NCBI GenBank assembly: GCA_052078155.1
Contig: JBQJBP010000001.1
Span: 1,116,001-1,180,000, forward strand
DNA from: CAXBMB01 sp052078155
Lineage (GTDB): Bacteria; Pseudomonadota; Alphaproteobacteria; Kiloniellales; DSM-21159
DNA: 64,000 bases
Direction of reading: 5' to 3'
Shown: in pieces, positions 44,192 to 53,381 of the stretch
Layout of the letters: every line of letters begins with the position of its first letter
How positions within the stretch are numbered: position 1 is the stretch's first letter
Made by a program: the position numbers and the translations under genes
Notes under the pieces: model-generated
Seen by the model: the letters and a program-made list of their open reading frames with translations, nothing else
Told to the model about the DNA's origin: nothing
The model's database searches: none

Positions 44192-46234
44192 ATGAGTGAA
44201 CAGGAAGCCCTGGTTGTTTTCACCCCGTCCGGCAAGCGCGGACATTTTCCAATCGGTACTCCCGTTCTAAAGGCAGCCAGGCAACTGGGTGTCGACATTG
44301 ATTCGGTCTGTGGCGGACGCGGTCTCTGCGGCCGCTGTCAGGTGCTGGTTGGCGAAGGCGAATTTGCCAAACACGGCATCACCAGCAAGGCCGCCAATGC
44401 CTCTGAAACCAACGATGTGGAGGCCCGCTACGCCAGCAAAAGAAAGCTGGCCGATGGCCGCCGCCTCTCCTGTCAGGCCCTGGTTCAGGGGAACCTGGTG
44501 GTTGACGTACCCGCCGACAGCCAGGTGCACAAGCAGGTCATCCGCAAACGCGCCGAGCTGCGGGACATTGAAATCGATCCGGCCATCCGACTGCATCTGG
44601 TCGAGGTGGAAGAACCCGACATGCACAATCCCACAGGCGATCTGGAACGGCTTTTTGCCGCGCTGGAAAAGCAGTGGGGACTGAAAAATCTCGAGGTGGA
44701 ACTGCGGGTTCTGCAAACCCTGCAAAAAGCCCTGCGCGACGGGAAATGGCAGGTCACCTGTGCCGTGCATCGCGGGCAGGTACTGACCACTGTCTGGCCG
44801 GGGTTCAAGGATACGGCTTACGGTTTGGCGGTCGACGTTGGCTCCACCACCATTGCCGCCCATCTCTGTGATCTGGCCAGCGGGGAAGTTCTCGCCTCAA
44901 GCGGCATCATGAACCCGCAGATTCGCTTCGGTGAAGACCTGATGAGCCGCGTGTCCTATGTCATGATGAACCCCGGCGGGGATCGGGAAATGACCCAGGC
45001 CGTGCGCGAAGGCCTCAATCAGCTGACAGACGCCATCTGCAAGGAAGCCGGGATCGACCCGGAAGATATTCTGAACGCCACCTTCGTCGGCAACCCGGTC
45101 ATGCACCACCTGCTGCTGGGCATCGATCCGACAGAGCTGGGCGGCGCTCCCTTTGCCCTGACCCTCAATTCCGGTCTTACGGTCTGGGCAACACAGCTGG
45201 GCCTGCGCATTGCCCCGGACGCCCGGGTCTATGTGCTGCCCTGCATTGCCGGTCATGTGGGGGCGGACACAGCCGGTGTGATCCTGTCCGAACAGCCACA
45301 CCTGCGCGATGAAGTCTCCCTGGTGGTGGACGTGGGCACCAATGCCGAGATCGTCCTGGGCAATAAAGAGCGCCTCCTGGCCTGCTCCTCACCCACGGGC
45401 CCAGCCTTTGAAGGGGCCCAGATTTCCGGGGGCCAGCGCGCCGCGCCGGGGGCCATCGAACGGGTGCGGGTCAATCCTGAGACCCTGCAGCCTCGCTTCC
45501 GGGTTATCGGTTCCGAGCTCTGGTCTGACGAAGAGGGCTTTGCAGAAGAAACCCGGCGCACCGGTGTGACAGGGATCTGCGGCTCCGGCATCATCGAGGT
45601 GCTGGCAGAGCTCTACCTTGCCGGGGTCATCATGACCGATGGCACCATCGACGGCTCCCTGGCAGAAAAGTCATCGCGCATTGTGGCGGACGGGCGCACT
45701 TTCTCTTATGTGCTGCACGAACCCATGAACGACGACGAGCCGCGGATCGTCATCACCCAGAACGACGTCCGGGCCATTCAGCTGGCCAAGGCCGCGCTCT
45801 ATGCCGGTACCAAGCTGCTGCTGGAGAAATTCGGCGTCGATAAAGTGGACCGCATTCAGCTGGCCGGGGCCTTCGGCAGCCACATTGACGTCAAGTACGC
45901 CATGGTTCTGGGCCTGATCCCGGATTGCGCCCTGGAAAAAGTCGCTTCCGCCGGAAATGCCGCGGGCACCGGTGCCCGCATTACCCTGCTGAACCAGAAA
46001 GCACGTGACGAAATTGAAAGCGTCATTCGCAAGGTGGAGAAAATCGAAACGGCCGTGGAGCCCAAGTTCCAGGAGCATTTTGTCAACGCCATGGCCTTCC
46101 CCCACAAGACCGATGATTTCACCGAACTGCGCAAGGTGGTCGAGCTTCCCGCAGTCAAGCTGCCCAAACAGGCCGATGACGAGGGCGACGGTGCAGCAGG
46201 TGGTCGGCGTCGCCGACGCCGGGCGAGAGGATAG
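44192..46234 (+). CDS. ferredoxin-ASKHA corrinoid activation protein (RACo/DUF4445 type)
   Basis: The 680-residue protein has an N-terminal 2Fe-2S ferredoxin domain with CGGRGLCGRC and a later Cys in RRLSCQA. A linker follows, then a large ASKHA-fold domain with DVGSTTIAAHLCDL, VDVGTNAEIVLG and GAFGSHI. Such proteins use reducing power, and ATP in some members, to rescue corrinoid proteins oxidised to Co(II). It is the natural partner of the corrinoid gene here. The last 20 residues are GDGAAGGRRRRRRARG, an Arg-rich tail not needed for the known fold. Confidence 0.92.
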   Translation: MSEQEALVVFTPSGKRGHFPIGTPVLKAARQLGVDIDSVCGGRGLCGRCQVLVGEGEFAKHGITSKAANASETNDVEARYASKRKLADGRRLSCQALVQGNLVVDVPADSQVHKQVIRKRAELRDIEIDPAIRLHLVEVEEPDMHNPTGDLERLFAALEKQWGLKNLEVELRVLQTLQKALRDGKWQVTCAVHRGQVLTTVWPGFKDTAYGLAVDVGSTTIAAHLCDLASGEVLASSGIMNPQIRFGEDLMSRVSYVMMNPGGDREMTQAVREGLNQLTDAICKEAGIDPEDILNATFVGNPVMHHLLLGIDPTELGGAPFALTLNSGLTVWATQLGLRIAPDARVYVLPCIAGHVGADTAGVILSEQPHLRDEVSLVVDVGTNAEIVLGNKERLLACSSPTGPAFEGAQISGGQRAAPGAIERVRVNPETLQPRFRVIGSELWSDEEGFAEETRRTGVTGICGSGIIEVLAELYLAGVIMTDGTIDGSLAEKSSRIVADGRTFSYVLHEPMNDDEPRIVITQNDVRAIQLAKAALYAGTKLLLEKFGVDKVDRIQLAGAFGSHIDVKYAMVLGLIPDCALEKVASAGNAAGTGARITLLNQKARDEIESVIRKVEKIETAVEPKFQEHFVNAMAFPHKTDDFTELRKVVELPAVKLPKQADDEGDGAAGGRRRRRRARG

Positions 46235-46262
46235 CTCTGCCAGTCCAACGCCGCCTAAATTG

Positions 46263-46295
46263 GAAGTCAGCTGTTCACAGCTGGCTTCTTTTTTT
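46263..46295 (+). terminator. terminator after activation-protein gene
   Basis: GAAGTCAGCTG pairs with CAGCTGGCTTC around a 4-base loop (one mismatched pair), followed by a T-run. Confidence 0.88.
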
Positions 46296-46409
46296 GGGCA
46301 TTGGTCAATCCCCACCGCAGGGATGCCGGAAATGGGCTAGCAGTAACAATCCAGGCGCGGCACAGTCAGCACAAGCCAAAGCAAAAAAACCATCCGGGCG
46401 GAGAAGCAG

Positions 46410-47000
46410 ATGTTGAAAGACGGGGATACGGTCGATTTCGTTGAGATGAAAGACGGCACCCAGGCCGAGTATGAGTTTCTGGATGCACAGTGGCAGGGCC
46501 ACTTTGGGGCAGAAGGCCTGAAAAAGCGCGTGCTGGATTTGCTGGAAGACTGCAAGGGCCCCAAACTGGGCTATAAAGTCGACCGCTATGAGCATTCCCT
46601 GCAAAGCGCCACCCGGGCGCTTCGGGACAAGAGATCCAACGAATATGTTGTCGCCGCTCTCCTGCATGACATCGGCGACCATCTGGCCCCGGAAAATCAC
46701 TCTGAATTCATCGCGGCTTTGCTGCGGCCCTACGTGTCAGAAAAGACCTACTGGATCCTGAAGCATCACGGCATCTTCCAGGGCTACTACTTCTGGCATC
46801 ATCTGGGCGGGGATCAGAACGCCCGCGATCGCTTCAAAGATCACCCCTGGTTTGATGACTGTGCGGAGTTCTGCGCCAAGTATGACCAGAACTGCTTTGA
46901 TCCCGATTACGACACCGAACCCCTGGAAACCTTTATGCCGATGATCGATGAGATCCTGGGCCGCAAAGCCTGGCAACAGGGCAAGTCTGACTGGGACTAA
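46410..47000 (+). CDS. HD-domain protein, possible di-iron oxygenase or hydrolase
   Basis: The 196-residue protein has the HD-domain core: His62 (EHSLQSATRA), His86-Asp87 (ALLHDIGDH), and further His at 119-120 and 130-131 and Asp159, ligands for a two-metal site. This short HD form, with a first His 24 residues before HD, resembles the PhnZ/TmpB and myo-inositol oxygenase group, some of which oxidise phosphonate or quaternary-amine substrates. It could equally be a phosphohydrolase. GGAGAAG precedes the ATG. It lies between the corrinoid-pathway genes and the regulator. Confidence 0.75.
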   Translation: MLKDGDTVDFVEMKDGTQAEYEFLDAQWQGHFGAEGLKKRVLDLLEDCKGPKLGYKVDRYEHSLQSATRALRDKRSNEYVVAALLHDIGDHLAPENHSEFIAALLRPYVSEKTYWILKHHGIFQGYYFWHHLGGDQNARDRFKDHPWFDDCAEFCAKYDQNCFDPDYDTEPLETFMPMIDEILGRKAWQQGKSDWD

Positions 47001-47047
47001 CCCCACTCAGGTTCCCAGCTGACTGATAGATAAGATTCTTAAAGAAG

Positions 47048-47085
47048 AAGGGCTGATTTCCGATTGGAATCAGCCCCTTTTCTTT
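47048..47085. terminator. bidirectional terminator between HD and regulator genes
   Basis: AGGGGCTGATT-type arms (AAGGGCTGATT and AATCAGCCCCTT) flank a short loop, with T-rich flanks on both strands, between convergent genes. Confidence 0.82.
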
Positions 47086-47104
47086 CCGGTGTGGTGGGTC
47101 TGCC

Positions 47105-48124
47105 TCAAATGTCAGCAGGCAGCCCCTCACCCGCGCTTTGTTCCTGATTGCTGACTTCCGCTGGCAATCCCCGTTCTTTGCGGGGGGTCCGGCCATAGTA
47201 GTCCCGGTAACATTTGGAAAAATGCGACGCCGAGACAAAGCCACAGGCCAGCGCCACATCAATCACAGACATGTTGGTCTGCAGCAGCAACAGACGGGCG
47301 CGGTTCAGGCGCAGTTCCAGGTAATACCGGGCAGGTGAGCGTTTCAGGTACTTGCGGAACAACCGCTCCAGCTGGCGGGTCGACAGGCCGGCCTCGCGCG
47401 CCAGTTCATTGCGCGACAAAGGCTCTTCCAGATTCCGTTCCATCTCTTCGATAACGGACAAGAGCTTGGGGTGGCGCACCCCCAGGCGGGCAGGCAGGCT
47501 CATCCGCTGATGATCATTTTCATCGCGGATGCGTTCATGCATGACCTGGTCAGCCACCTTGGCAGCCAGAGCATGGCCGTGCTGGGTGGTGATGACGTTC
47601 AAAAAGAGGTCCATGGCCGCCGTGCCACCGGCACAGGTAAAGCGGTTCCGGTCCACTTCAAAGAGTTCGTTGGACACTTCCAGTTCCGGAAACTCTTCGG
47701 TGAAACCAGCAATGTTCTCCCAGTGGATGGTCGACGAATACCCTTCCAGCAACCCGGCTTTCGCCAGCAGGTAGGTCCCGGTGCACAAGGCGCCGATATC
47801 AGCGCCCAAACGGTCCATTCGCCGCAACCAGGGCAGCAGGGGTTTGTCCGGCAGATTGCGGACATTCACGCCTGTGCAGACCGCCACAGCAGACAGCCGA
47901 CCGGCGGCTTCCAGGTCTCCTTCTACGGAGATCTCCAGACCGTTGGATGCCCTGACCGGGCCTCCGTCCAGAGAATAGACCGGCCATTGATAAAGCTCTT
48001 TATCCGCGCAGCGGTTGGCCTGCCGCAACGCCTCGACTGCCGAGGTGAAAGCGATCATGGAAAACTGCGGCATCAGGACGAAGCCGATGACTTGGGGGAG
48101 TTCGCGTGGAACCGAAGCCAGCAT
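47105..48124 (-). CDS. GlxA/GbdR-like AraC-family transcriptional regulator
   Basis: The 339-residue protein has an N-terminal DJ-1/PfpI-like amidotransferase-fold domain (about 10-190, GALCTGTYLLAKAGLLEG) and a C-terminal AraC DNA-binding domain with two HTHs (about 225-320, LSRNELAREAGLSTRQLERLFRKYLKRSP and IDVALACGFVSASHFSKCYRDYYGRTP). GbdR in Pseudomonas, the same architecture, activates betaine and dimethylglycine catabolism in response to these compounds. Its position between the corrinoid cluster and soxBDAG fits the same job here. Confidence 0.9.
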   Translation of the reverse strand: MLASVPRELPQVIGFVLMPQFSMIAFTSAVEALRQANRCADKELYQWPVYSLDGGPVRASNGLEISVEGDLEAAGRLSAVAVCTGVNVRNLPDKPLLPWLRRMDRLGADIGALCTGTYLLAKAGLLEGYSSTIHWENIAGFTEEFPELEVSNELFEVDRNRFTCAGGTAAMDLFLNVITTQHGHALAAKVADQVMHERIRDENDHQRMSLPARLGVRHPKLLSVIEEMERNLEEPLSRNELAREAGLSTRQLERLFRKYLKRSPARYYLELRLNRARLLLLQTNMSVIDVALACGFVSASHFSKCYRDYYGRTPRKERGLPAEVSNQEQSAGEGLPADI

Positions 48125-48502
48125 GGGGAACCAACTCCGTTAAAGGAGGTAAAAGGGAACGTGTGTGGCGCACGTCTTGTCACCACCAATCTGAAAATGC
48201 AATGGGCCTTTTTTGCATGCGAGCATTTGCCAGAAAGCGCCAGTCAAAAGGTCTGAAAACACGCTGTCATATCAAGGGGAAAGATATCCAGAAAAAAATG
48301 CGTCTTTGGTGCACAAACATCCTTTGATCCCCGGACTTCGGGCGTCCCAATCGCGCCCAGGACCGCCGGTCTGTCGTTCTGCGGCAAAGCGTGTCGCCCG
48401 CAGCAAAGATGCCGCCGTGTAGGGCATAGTTTTTTTGTCGATACTGGTGTGCTTTAGACAGCCTGTCAGACTAAGTTGAACCGCAGAAATTCTGAGGCCG
48501 GT
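48125..48502. other. intergenic region between regulator and sox leader
   Basis: No convincing gene lies here. The divergent promoters for the regulator and soxB must be in this stretch, which is about 380 bp. Confidence 0.35.
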
Positions 48503-48626
48503 AGCTTATCGAAAGCGGTTCGGCAGGGCGCCACCGGGAGAAGGAAAACTGTCGCAATCCAAGCCTTGATCTGAGGCTTGCGAGCGCCCCTCCTCCCTTG
48601 ATAACAAGTCTTGTAGAAAGATGATC
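48503..48626 (+). ncRNA. structured 5' leader candidate upstream of soxB
   Basis: The leader contains GGGCGC followed by GGGAG, a hairpin CAAGCCT...AGGCTTG, then GCGCCC and CTCCC. These four words pair in an interleaved order (a-b-a'-b'), which would form a pseudoknot. It also holds TGTCGCAATC at 48550-48559, a word repeated in the mttB intergenic region. It is followed at once by a terminator-like hairpin. I do not recognise it as a known riboswitch class. Confidence 0.45.
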
Positions 48627-48627
48627 A

Positions 48628-48658
48628 ACGACCGAAAGCCCTGAGGGTGGTCGTTTTT
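48628..48658 (+). terminator. attenuator-like hairpin upstream of soxB
   Basis: ACGACC pairs with GGTCGT, with an inner CCC-TGA-GGG, and is followed by five T. It ends 27 bp before the soxB ATG, so it is inside the likely transcript leader rather than at a gene end. This is the arrangement of a transcriptional attenuator. Confidence 0.6.
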
Positions 48659-48684
48659 GTCACGTTCATATCGTCGAGAGGCCA

Positions 48685-49938
48685 ATGAAAGCGCGCTATT
48701 CAATTTTTTCGCTGGTCCGCAACGCCCTTCAGTATCACGAAAACTGGTCTGAAGCCTGGCGCTCACCGGAACCCAAAAGCGAATACGATGTGGTGATTAT
48801 CGGTGGCGGTGGCCACGGTCTGGCCACAGCTTATTATCTGGCCAAGGAACACGGCATCACCAATGTGGCGGTGATTGAACGGGGCTGGATCGGCGGCGGC
48901 AACACTGGCCGGAATACGACCATTGTGCGTTCCAACTACCTCTGGGACGAGTCGGCCCGCCTCTATGAACACTCCCTGAAGCTCTGGGAAGGTCTCAGCC
49001 AGGAGCTGAACTACAATGTGATGTTCTCCCAGCGTGGCGTGCTGAACCTGGCGCACAATCAGCATGATCTTCGCGAACTGAGCCGCCGCATCAATGCCAA
49101 CCGCCTCAACGGTGTGGACTCTGAGTTTCTGACTCCCGAACAGGTCAAGGAGATGGCCCCCTGCATCGATCTGCGGGGCAATGGCCGTTATCCGGTTCTG
49201 GGCGCTTCCCTGCAGCGCCGGGGCGGGACGGCCCGTCACGACGGCGTGGCCTGGGGCTACGCGCGTGGCGCTGACGACATGGGGGTCGACATCATCCAGC
49301 AGACCACCGTGGACGGGTTCCAGATTGAAAACGGCCAGGTCGTGGGCGTGAACACCAGCAAAGGCACCATCCGCGCCAAGAAGGTCGCCATCTGCGTCGC
49401 CGGTCACTCCTCCGTTCTGGCGGAAAAAGCCGGGTTCCGTATGCCCGTGGAGTCCTTCCCGCTGCAGGCTCTGGTCAGCGAGCCGGTCAAACCCATCCTC
49501 GACACCGTCGTGATGTCCAATGCGGTGCACGCCTACATCAGTCAGTCTGACAAAGGTGAACTGGTGATCGGTGCCGGGATCGACCACTTCGTCGGGTACG
49601 GCCAGCGCGGATCCATCGCCGTGGCCGAGGAAACCCTGGCGGCCATCTGTGAGATGTTCCCCTCCTTCCGGCGCATGCGCATGATGCGCCAGTGGGGCGG
49701 TATTGTGGACACCTGCCCCGATGCCAGCCCGATCATCTCCAAGACTCCCACACAGGGACTCTACGTCAACTGCGGCTGGGGCACAGGCGGCTTTAAAGGC
49801 ACACCGGGTTCCGGCTGGGTCTATGCCCATATGATCGCCAAAGACGAACCCCACCCCATCAATGCTCCCTTCAGCCTGGACCGCTTCAAAACCGGATATC
49901 TGGTTGATGAACACGGCGCGGCTGCCGTTGCCCACTAA
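48685..49938 (+). CDS. soxB: sarcosine oxidase subunit beta
   Basis: The 417-residue flavoprotein has a dinucleotide-binding motif VVIIGGGGHGLATAYYLAKEHG (about 36-57) and the family phrases ERGWIGGGNTGRNTTIVRSNY and GWGTGGFKGTPGSGW. It is the beta subunit of heterotetrameric sarcosine oxidase, which oxidises sarcosine to glycine, passing the methyl group to THF as methylene-THF, and yields H2O2. GAGAGG precedes the ATG. It starts the four-gene soxBDAG run. Confidence 0.95.
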   Translation: MKARYSIFSLVRNALQYHENWSEAWRSPEPKSEYDVVIIGGGGHGLATAYYLAKEHGITNVAVIERGWIGGGNTGRNTTIVRSNYLWDESARLYEHSLKLWEGLSQELNYNVMFSQRGVLNLAHNQHDLRELSRRINANRLNGVDSEFLTPEQVKEMAPCIDLRGNGRYPVLGASLQRRGGTARHDGVAWGYARGADDMGVDIIQQTTVDGFQIENGQVVGVNTSKGTIRAKKVAICVAGHSSVLAEKAGFRMPVESFPLQALVSEPVKPILDTVVMSNAVHAYISQSDKGELVIGAGIDHFVGYGQRGSIAVAEETLAAICEMFPSFRRMRMMRQWGGIVDTCPDASPIISKTPTQGLYVNCGWGTGGFKGTPGSGWVYAHMIAKDEPHPINAPFSLDRFKTGYLVDEHGAAAVAH

Positions 49939-49949
49939 GGACAGAGAAC

Positions 49950-50243
49950 ATGTTCAAAATTGACTGCCCCCACTGCGGGCCCAGGGATGAGATCGAGTTC
50001 TCCTATGGCGGCGAAGCCCACATCTCCCGCCCGGAAAACACCGATGAGCTGAGCGATGCTGAATGGGCTGAGTTCGTCTTCATGCGGGCCAACACCAAAG
50101 GCCCCTTTCTGGAGCGCTGGAACCACTCCCATGGCTGCCGTCGCTGGTTCAATGTGGCCCGCGATACGGTGACCTACGAGATCCTGGGTGTTTACCCCAT
50201 GGGGGGCAAAGCGCCCAAACTGCCAAAGAACGACTACGTTTAA
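49950..50243 (+). CDS. soxD: sarcosine oxidase subunit delta
   Basis: The 97-residue small zinc-binding subunit has CPHCGPRDEIEFSYGGEA and HSHGCRRWFNVARDT, both standard for SoxD. It is 11 bp downstream of soxB. It stabilises the heterotetramer. Confidence 0.95.
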   Translation: MFKIDCPHCGPRDEIEFSYGGEAHISRPENTDELSDAEWAEFVFMRANTKGPFLERWNHSHGCRRWFNVARDTVTYEILGVYPMGGKAPKLPKNDYV

Positions 50244-50360
50244 GCCAGCAGAGGTCTGGTCGCCCGATCCGCGGCGGCCAGCCGGAAACGATGAAACACG
50301 TAAAGTGAGCGACCCCGCGCAAGCGGTTCAGCTCCCGCCGATTAGGAAACGCCTATAGTC

Positions 50361-53300
50361 ATGGCCCAATCGCATCGCCTTTCAAACGGCGGCCGGATCG
50401 ACCGTTCGGCCCCTATCTCCTTCACCTTCGACGGTCAAAGCTATCAGGGCTTTGCCGGCGATACCCTGGCCTCTGCCCTGCTGGCCAACGACATTCATCT
50501 TGTGGGCCGTTCCTACAAGTATCACCGCCCCCGGGGCATTGTTTCTGCCGGGCCGGAAGAACCCAATGCCTTGATGCAGGTGGGGCTTGATCCGCGCACG
50601 GTGCCCAATCTGCGCGCCACCCAGGTGGAACTGCACGACAAGCTGGTTGCCTCATCCCAGAATCGCTGGCCCAACCTGAAGTTCGACATCGGCGGCATCA
50701 ACAACAAGCTGAGCCGTCTGTTCCCGGCAGGTTTCTACTACAAGACCTTTATGTGGCCTGCGTCTTTGTGGATGAAGTACGAAGAAGTAATCCGCCATGC
50801 GGCCGGTCTGGGCAAAGCGCCGACCAAACGCGATCCGGACTGGTACGACAAGACCCATCAGGTAGCAGATGTGCTGGTGGTCGGGGCCGGACCTGCCGGT
50901 CTGGCTGCGGCCCTGTCAGCCGGGCGCAGCGGTGCACGGGTCATCCTCTGCGACCTGGAGCCGGAAGTGGGCGGTTTTTTGCTGAGCCATCCGGGTGAGG
51001 AAATCGACGGCAAGCCTGCACTGGACTGGGTGGCCGATGCCCGCGCGGAACTGGACGCCATGGACGAGGTGCAGGTTCTGACCCGCACCACCTGTTACGG
51101 CTATTTCGACCATAACTATCTGGGCCTGATCGAGCAGGTGACCGATCATCTGCCGCTGGATCAGCGTCCGGACAACCTGCCCCGCCAGCGCCTCTGGAAA
51201 GTGCGCGCTGCACAGGTGGTCATGGCCACCGGGGCCATCGAACGTCCGCTGGTCTTCTGCGACAATGACCGCCCCGGCATCATGCTGGCTTCTGCTGCAA
51301 GCAGCTACATCAACCGCTATGGCGTCAAACCGGGCAACCGGGCTGTTGTCTTCACCAACAACGATGGCGGTTATCGCGCCGCCCTGGATCTGATCGCCGC
51401 CGGTGTGGATCTGGCCGCTGTGGTGGATACCCGCGAAGTGCCGGAAGGTCCGCTGACCAATGAAGCCGAAGAAGCCGGGATCACCATCTTGGCCGGTCAG
51501 GCCATCATCGGGACCGAAGGGCATCACCGGGTCACCAAGGTGCAGACCGGATCACTGGCGCTGGATGGCAAGACAATCTCCTCGCGCGGTCAGGAAATTG
51601 ACTGCGACGTGGTTTTCGTCTCCGGCGGCTGGACACCGACTGTCCACCTCTTCAGCCAGTCCAAGGGCAGCCTGGACTGGAACGAAGACTACGACTGCTT
51701 TGTGCCAGGCCAATCCATGCAGAAAGCCCAGAAGGTGATTGGCGCGGCCACGGCCACCTACGGTCTGGGAGACTGCCTGAGCCAGGGTGACGACGCCGGT
51801 CATCAGGCAGCAGCGGCAGCCGGGTTCAAGAAAGGGGGCCGCCGGAAAGCTGCGGCCAAGGCCGAGAGCCGGGATTTCCTGCCCGCCCGCTTCATGTATC
51901 TGGTCCCTTCCGACAAACCGCTGGGCCACAAAGGCAAGCACTTTGTCGATCAGCAGAATGACGTGACGGCCGCCGACCTGAAACTGGCTCTGCGTGAAGG
52001 CTACACCTCTATCGAGCACGTCAAACGCTACACCACCACCGGTATGGGTACAGACCAGGGCCGCCTGGGCAATGTGAATGCCATCGGGATTGTCGCTGAC
52101 ACCATTGGCAAGAAACTGCCGGAAGTGGGCGTCACCACGTTCCGTCCGCCTTACACGGCCGTCACTTTCGGAGCCATTGCCGGTCGGGATGTTGACGATC
52201 TGCTGGATCCGGACCGCACGACCCCCATGCATTCCTGGCACGAAGGCAACGGCGCTCTGTTCGAGGATGTGGGCCAATGGCGTCGCGCCTGGTACTACCC
52301 CAAAGACGGCGAAGATCTGCATGCTGCCGTCAACCGCGAGGTTAAAGCCTGCCGCGACTCACTGGGCATTCTGGACGCCACGACCCTGGGTAAAATCGAT
52401 ATCCAGGGACCTGACGCTGCCGAATTCCTGAACCGCATCTACACCAATGCCTGGCTGAAGCTGGGTGTGGGCAAGTGCCGCTACGGCCTGATGCTGAAGG
52501 AAGACGGCATGCTTCAGGATGACGGGGTGACCTCCTGTCTGGCAGAAAACCACTACCTGATGACCACCACCACCGGCAACGCCGCAGCGGTGCTGGGCCA
52601 TATGGAAGATTACCTGCAGACAGAATGGCCCGACCTGAAGGTCTATCTGACCACGGTCACCGAGCAGTTTGCGACCATGACCATTTCCGGACCCAATGCG
52701 AAGAAGCTGCTGGGAGAACTCAGCGACTTTGACCTCAGCAACGAGGCCTTTCCGCATATGTCCTGGCAAGCCGGTCAGGTAGCCGGTGTGGACGCCCGTG
52801 TTTTCCGGATTTCCTTTACCGGCGAGGTCTCATACGAAATCAACGTACCGGCTTCTTTCGGGCTGTACCTCTGGGAAAGCCTGATGCGGGCGGGGGAAAA
52901 GTACAACATCACCCCCTACGGCACCGAGGCCATGCACGTATTGCGCGCCGAAAAGGGCTACATCATCGTCGGTCAGGAAACCGATGGATCGGTCAATCCC
53001 CATGATCTCGACATGGGATGGGCCGTCTCCAAGAACAAGGACTTTGTTGGCCGCCGGTCACTCAGCCGCTCCGACATGCTGAAAACCGACCGCAAGCAAC
53101 TGGTTGGGCTTTTGACCGACAATCCCCGGGAAGTGCTGCCGGAAGGAGCGCAGCTGGTTGACGTCGTTAAAGACAAGCCACCCATGGACATGATCGGTCA
53201 TGTGACATCCAGTTACTGGAGCCCCAACTGCGACAGTTCCATCGCCATGGCTCTTGTCAAAGGTGGTCTGGCCAGGAAAGGCCAGAAGATCTTTGCTCCA

Positions 53301-53381
53301 TTGGCTGATGGCCGCGTCGTCGGCTGCACCATCACCGATCCTGTGTTCTTCGACAAAGAAGGGGAGCGTCTCCGTGGTTGA
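50361..53381 (+). CDS. soxA: sarcosine oxidase subunit alpha
   Basis: The 1006-residue subunit has an N-terminal ferredoxin-like segment (FDGQSYQGFAGDTLASALLAN), an NAD-binding pyridine-nucleotide-disulfide-type domain with VLVVGAGPAGLAAALSAGRSGA (about 172-193), and a C-terminal aminomethyltransferase (GcvT-like) THF-binding half from about residue 610. The length is normal. It follows soxD by 117 bp and overlaps soxG. It carries the THF-linked step that captures the methyl carbon as methylene-THF. Confidence 0.95.
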   Translation: MAQSHRLSNGGRIDRSAPISFTFDGQSYQGFAGDTLASALLANDIHLVGRSYKYHRPRGIVSAGPEEPNALMQVGLDPRTVPNLRATQVELHDKLVASSQNRWPNLKFDIGGINNKLSRLFPAGFYYKTFMWPASLWMKYEEVIRHAAGLGKAPTKRDPDWYDKTHQVADVLVVGAGPAGLAAALSAGRSGARVILCDLEPEVGGFLLSHPGEEIDGKPALDWVADARAELDAMDEVQVLTRTTCYGYFDHNYLGLIEQVTDHLPLDQRPDNLPRQRLWKVRAAQVVMATGAIERPLVFCDNDRPGIMLASAASSYINRYGVKPGNRAVVFTNNDGGYRAALDLIAAGVDLAAVVDTREVPEGPLTNEAEEAGITILAGQAIIGTEGHHRVTKVQTGSLALDGKTISSRGQEIDCDVVFVSGGWTPTVHLFSQSKGSLDWNEDYDCFVPGQSMQKAQKVIGAATATYGLGDCLSQGDDAGHQAAAAAGFKKGGRRKAAAKAESRDFLPARFMYLVPSDKPLGHKGKHFVDQQNDVTAADLKLALREGYTSIEHVKRYTTTGMGTDQGRLGNVNAIGIVADTIGKKLPEVGVTTFRPPYTAVTFGAIAGRDVDDLLDPDRTTPMHSWHEGNGALFEDVGQWRRAWYYPKDGEDLHAAVNREVKACRDSLGILDATTLGKIDIQGPDAAEFLNRIYTNAWLKLGVGKCRYGLMLKEDGMLQDDGVTSCLAENHYLMTTTTGNAAAVLGHMEDYLQTEWPDLKVYLTTVTEQFATMTISGPNAKKLLGELSDFDLSNEAFPHMSWQAGQVAGVDARVFRISFTGEVSYEINVPASFGLYLWESLMRAGEKYNITPYGTEAMHVLRAEKGYIIVGQETDGSVNPHDLDMGWAVSKNKDFVGRRSLSRSDMLKTDRKQLVGLLTDNPREVLPEGAQLVDVVKDKPPMDMIGHVTSSYWSPNCDSSIAMALVKGGLARKGQKIFAPLADGRVVGCTITDPVFFDKEGERLRG

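Noticed and set aside
48763..49935. 390-codon antisense ORF opposite soxB
   Set aside because: Shadow of soxB; the composition is a mirror of the sox codons.
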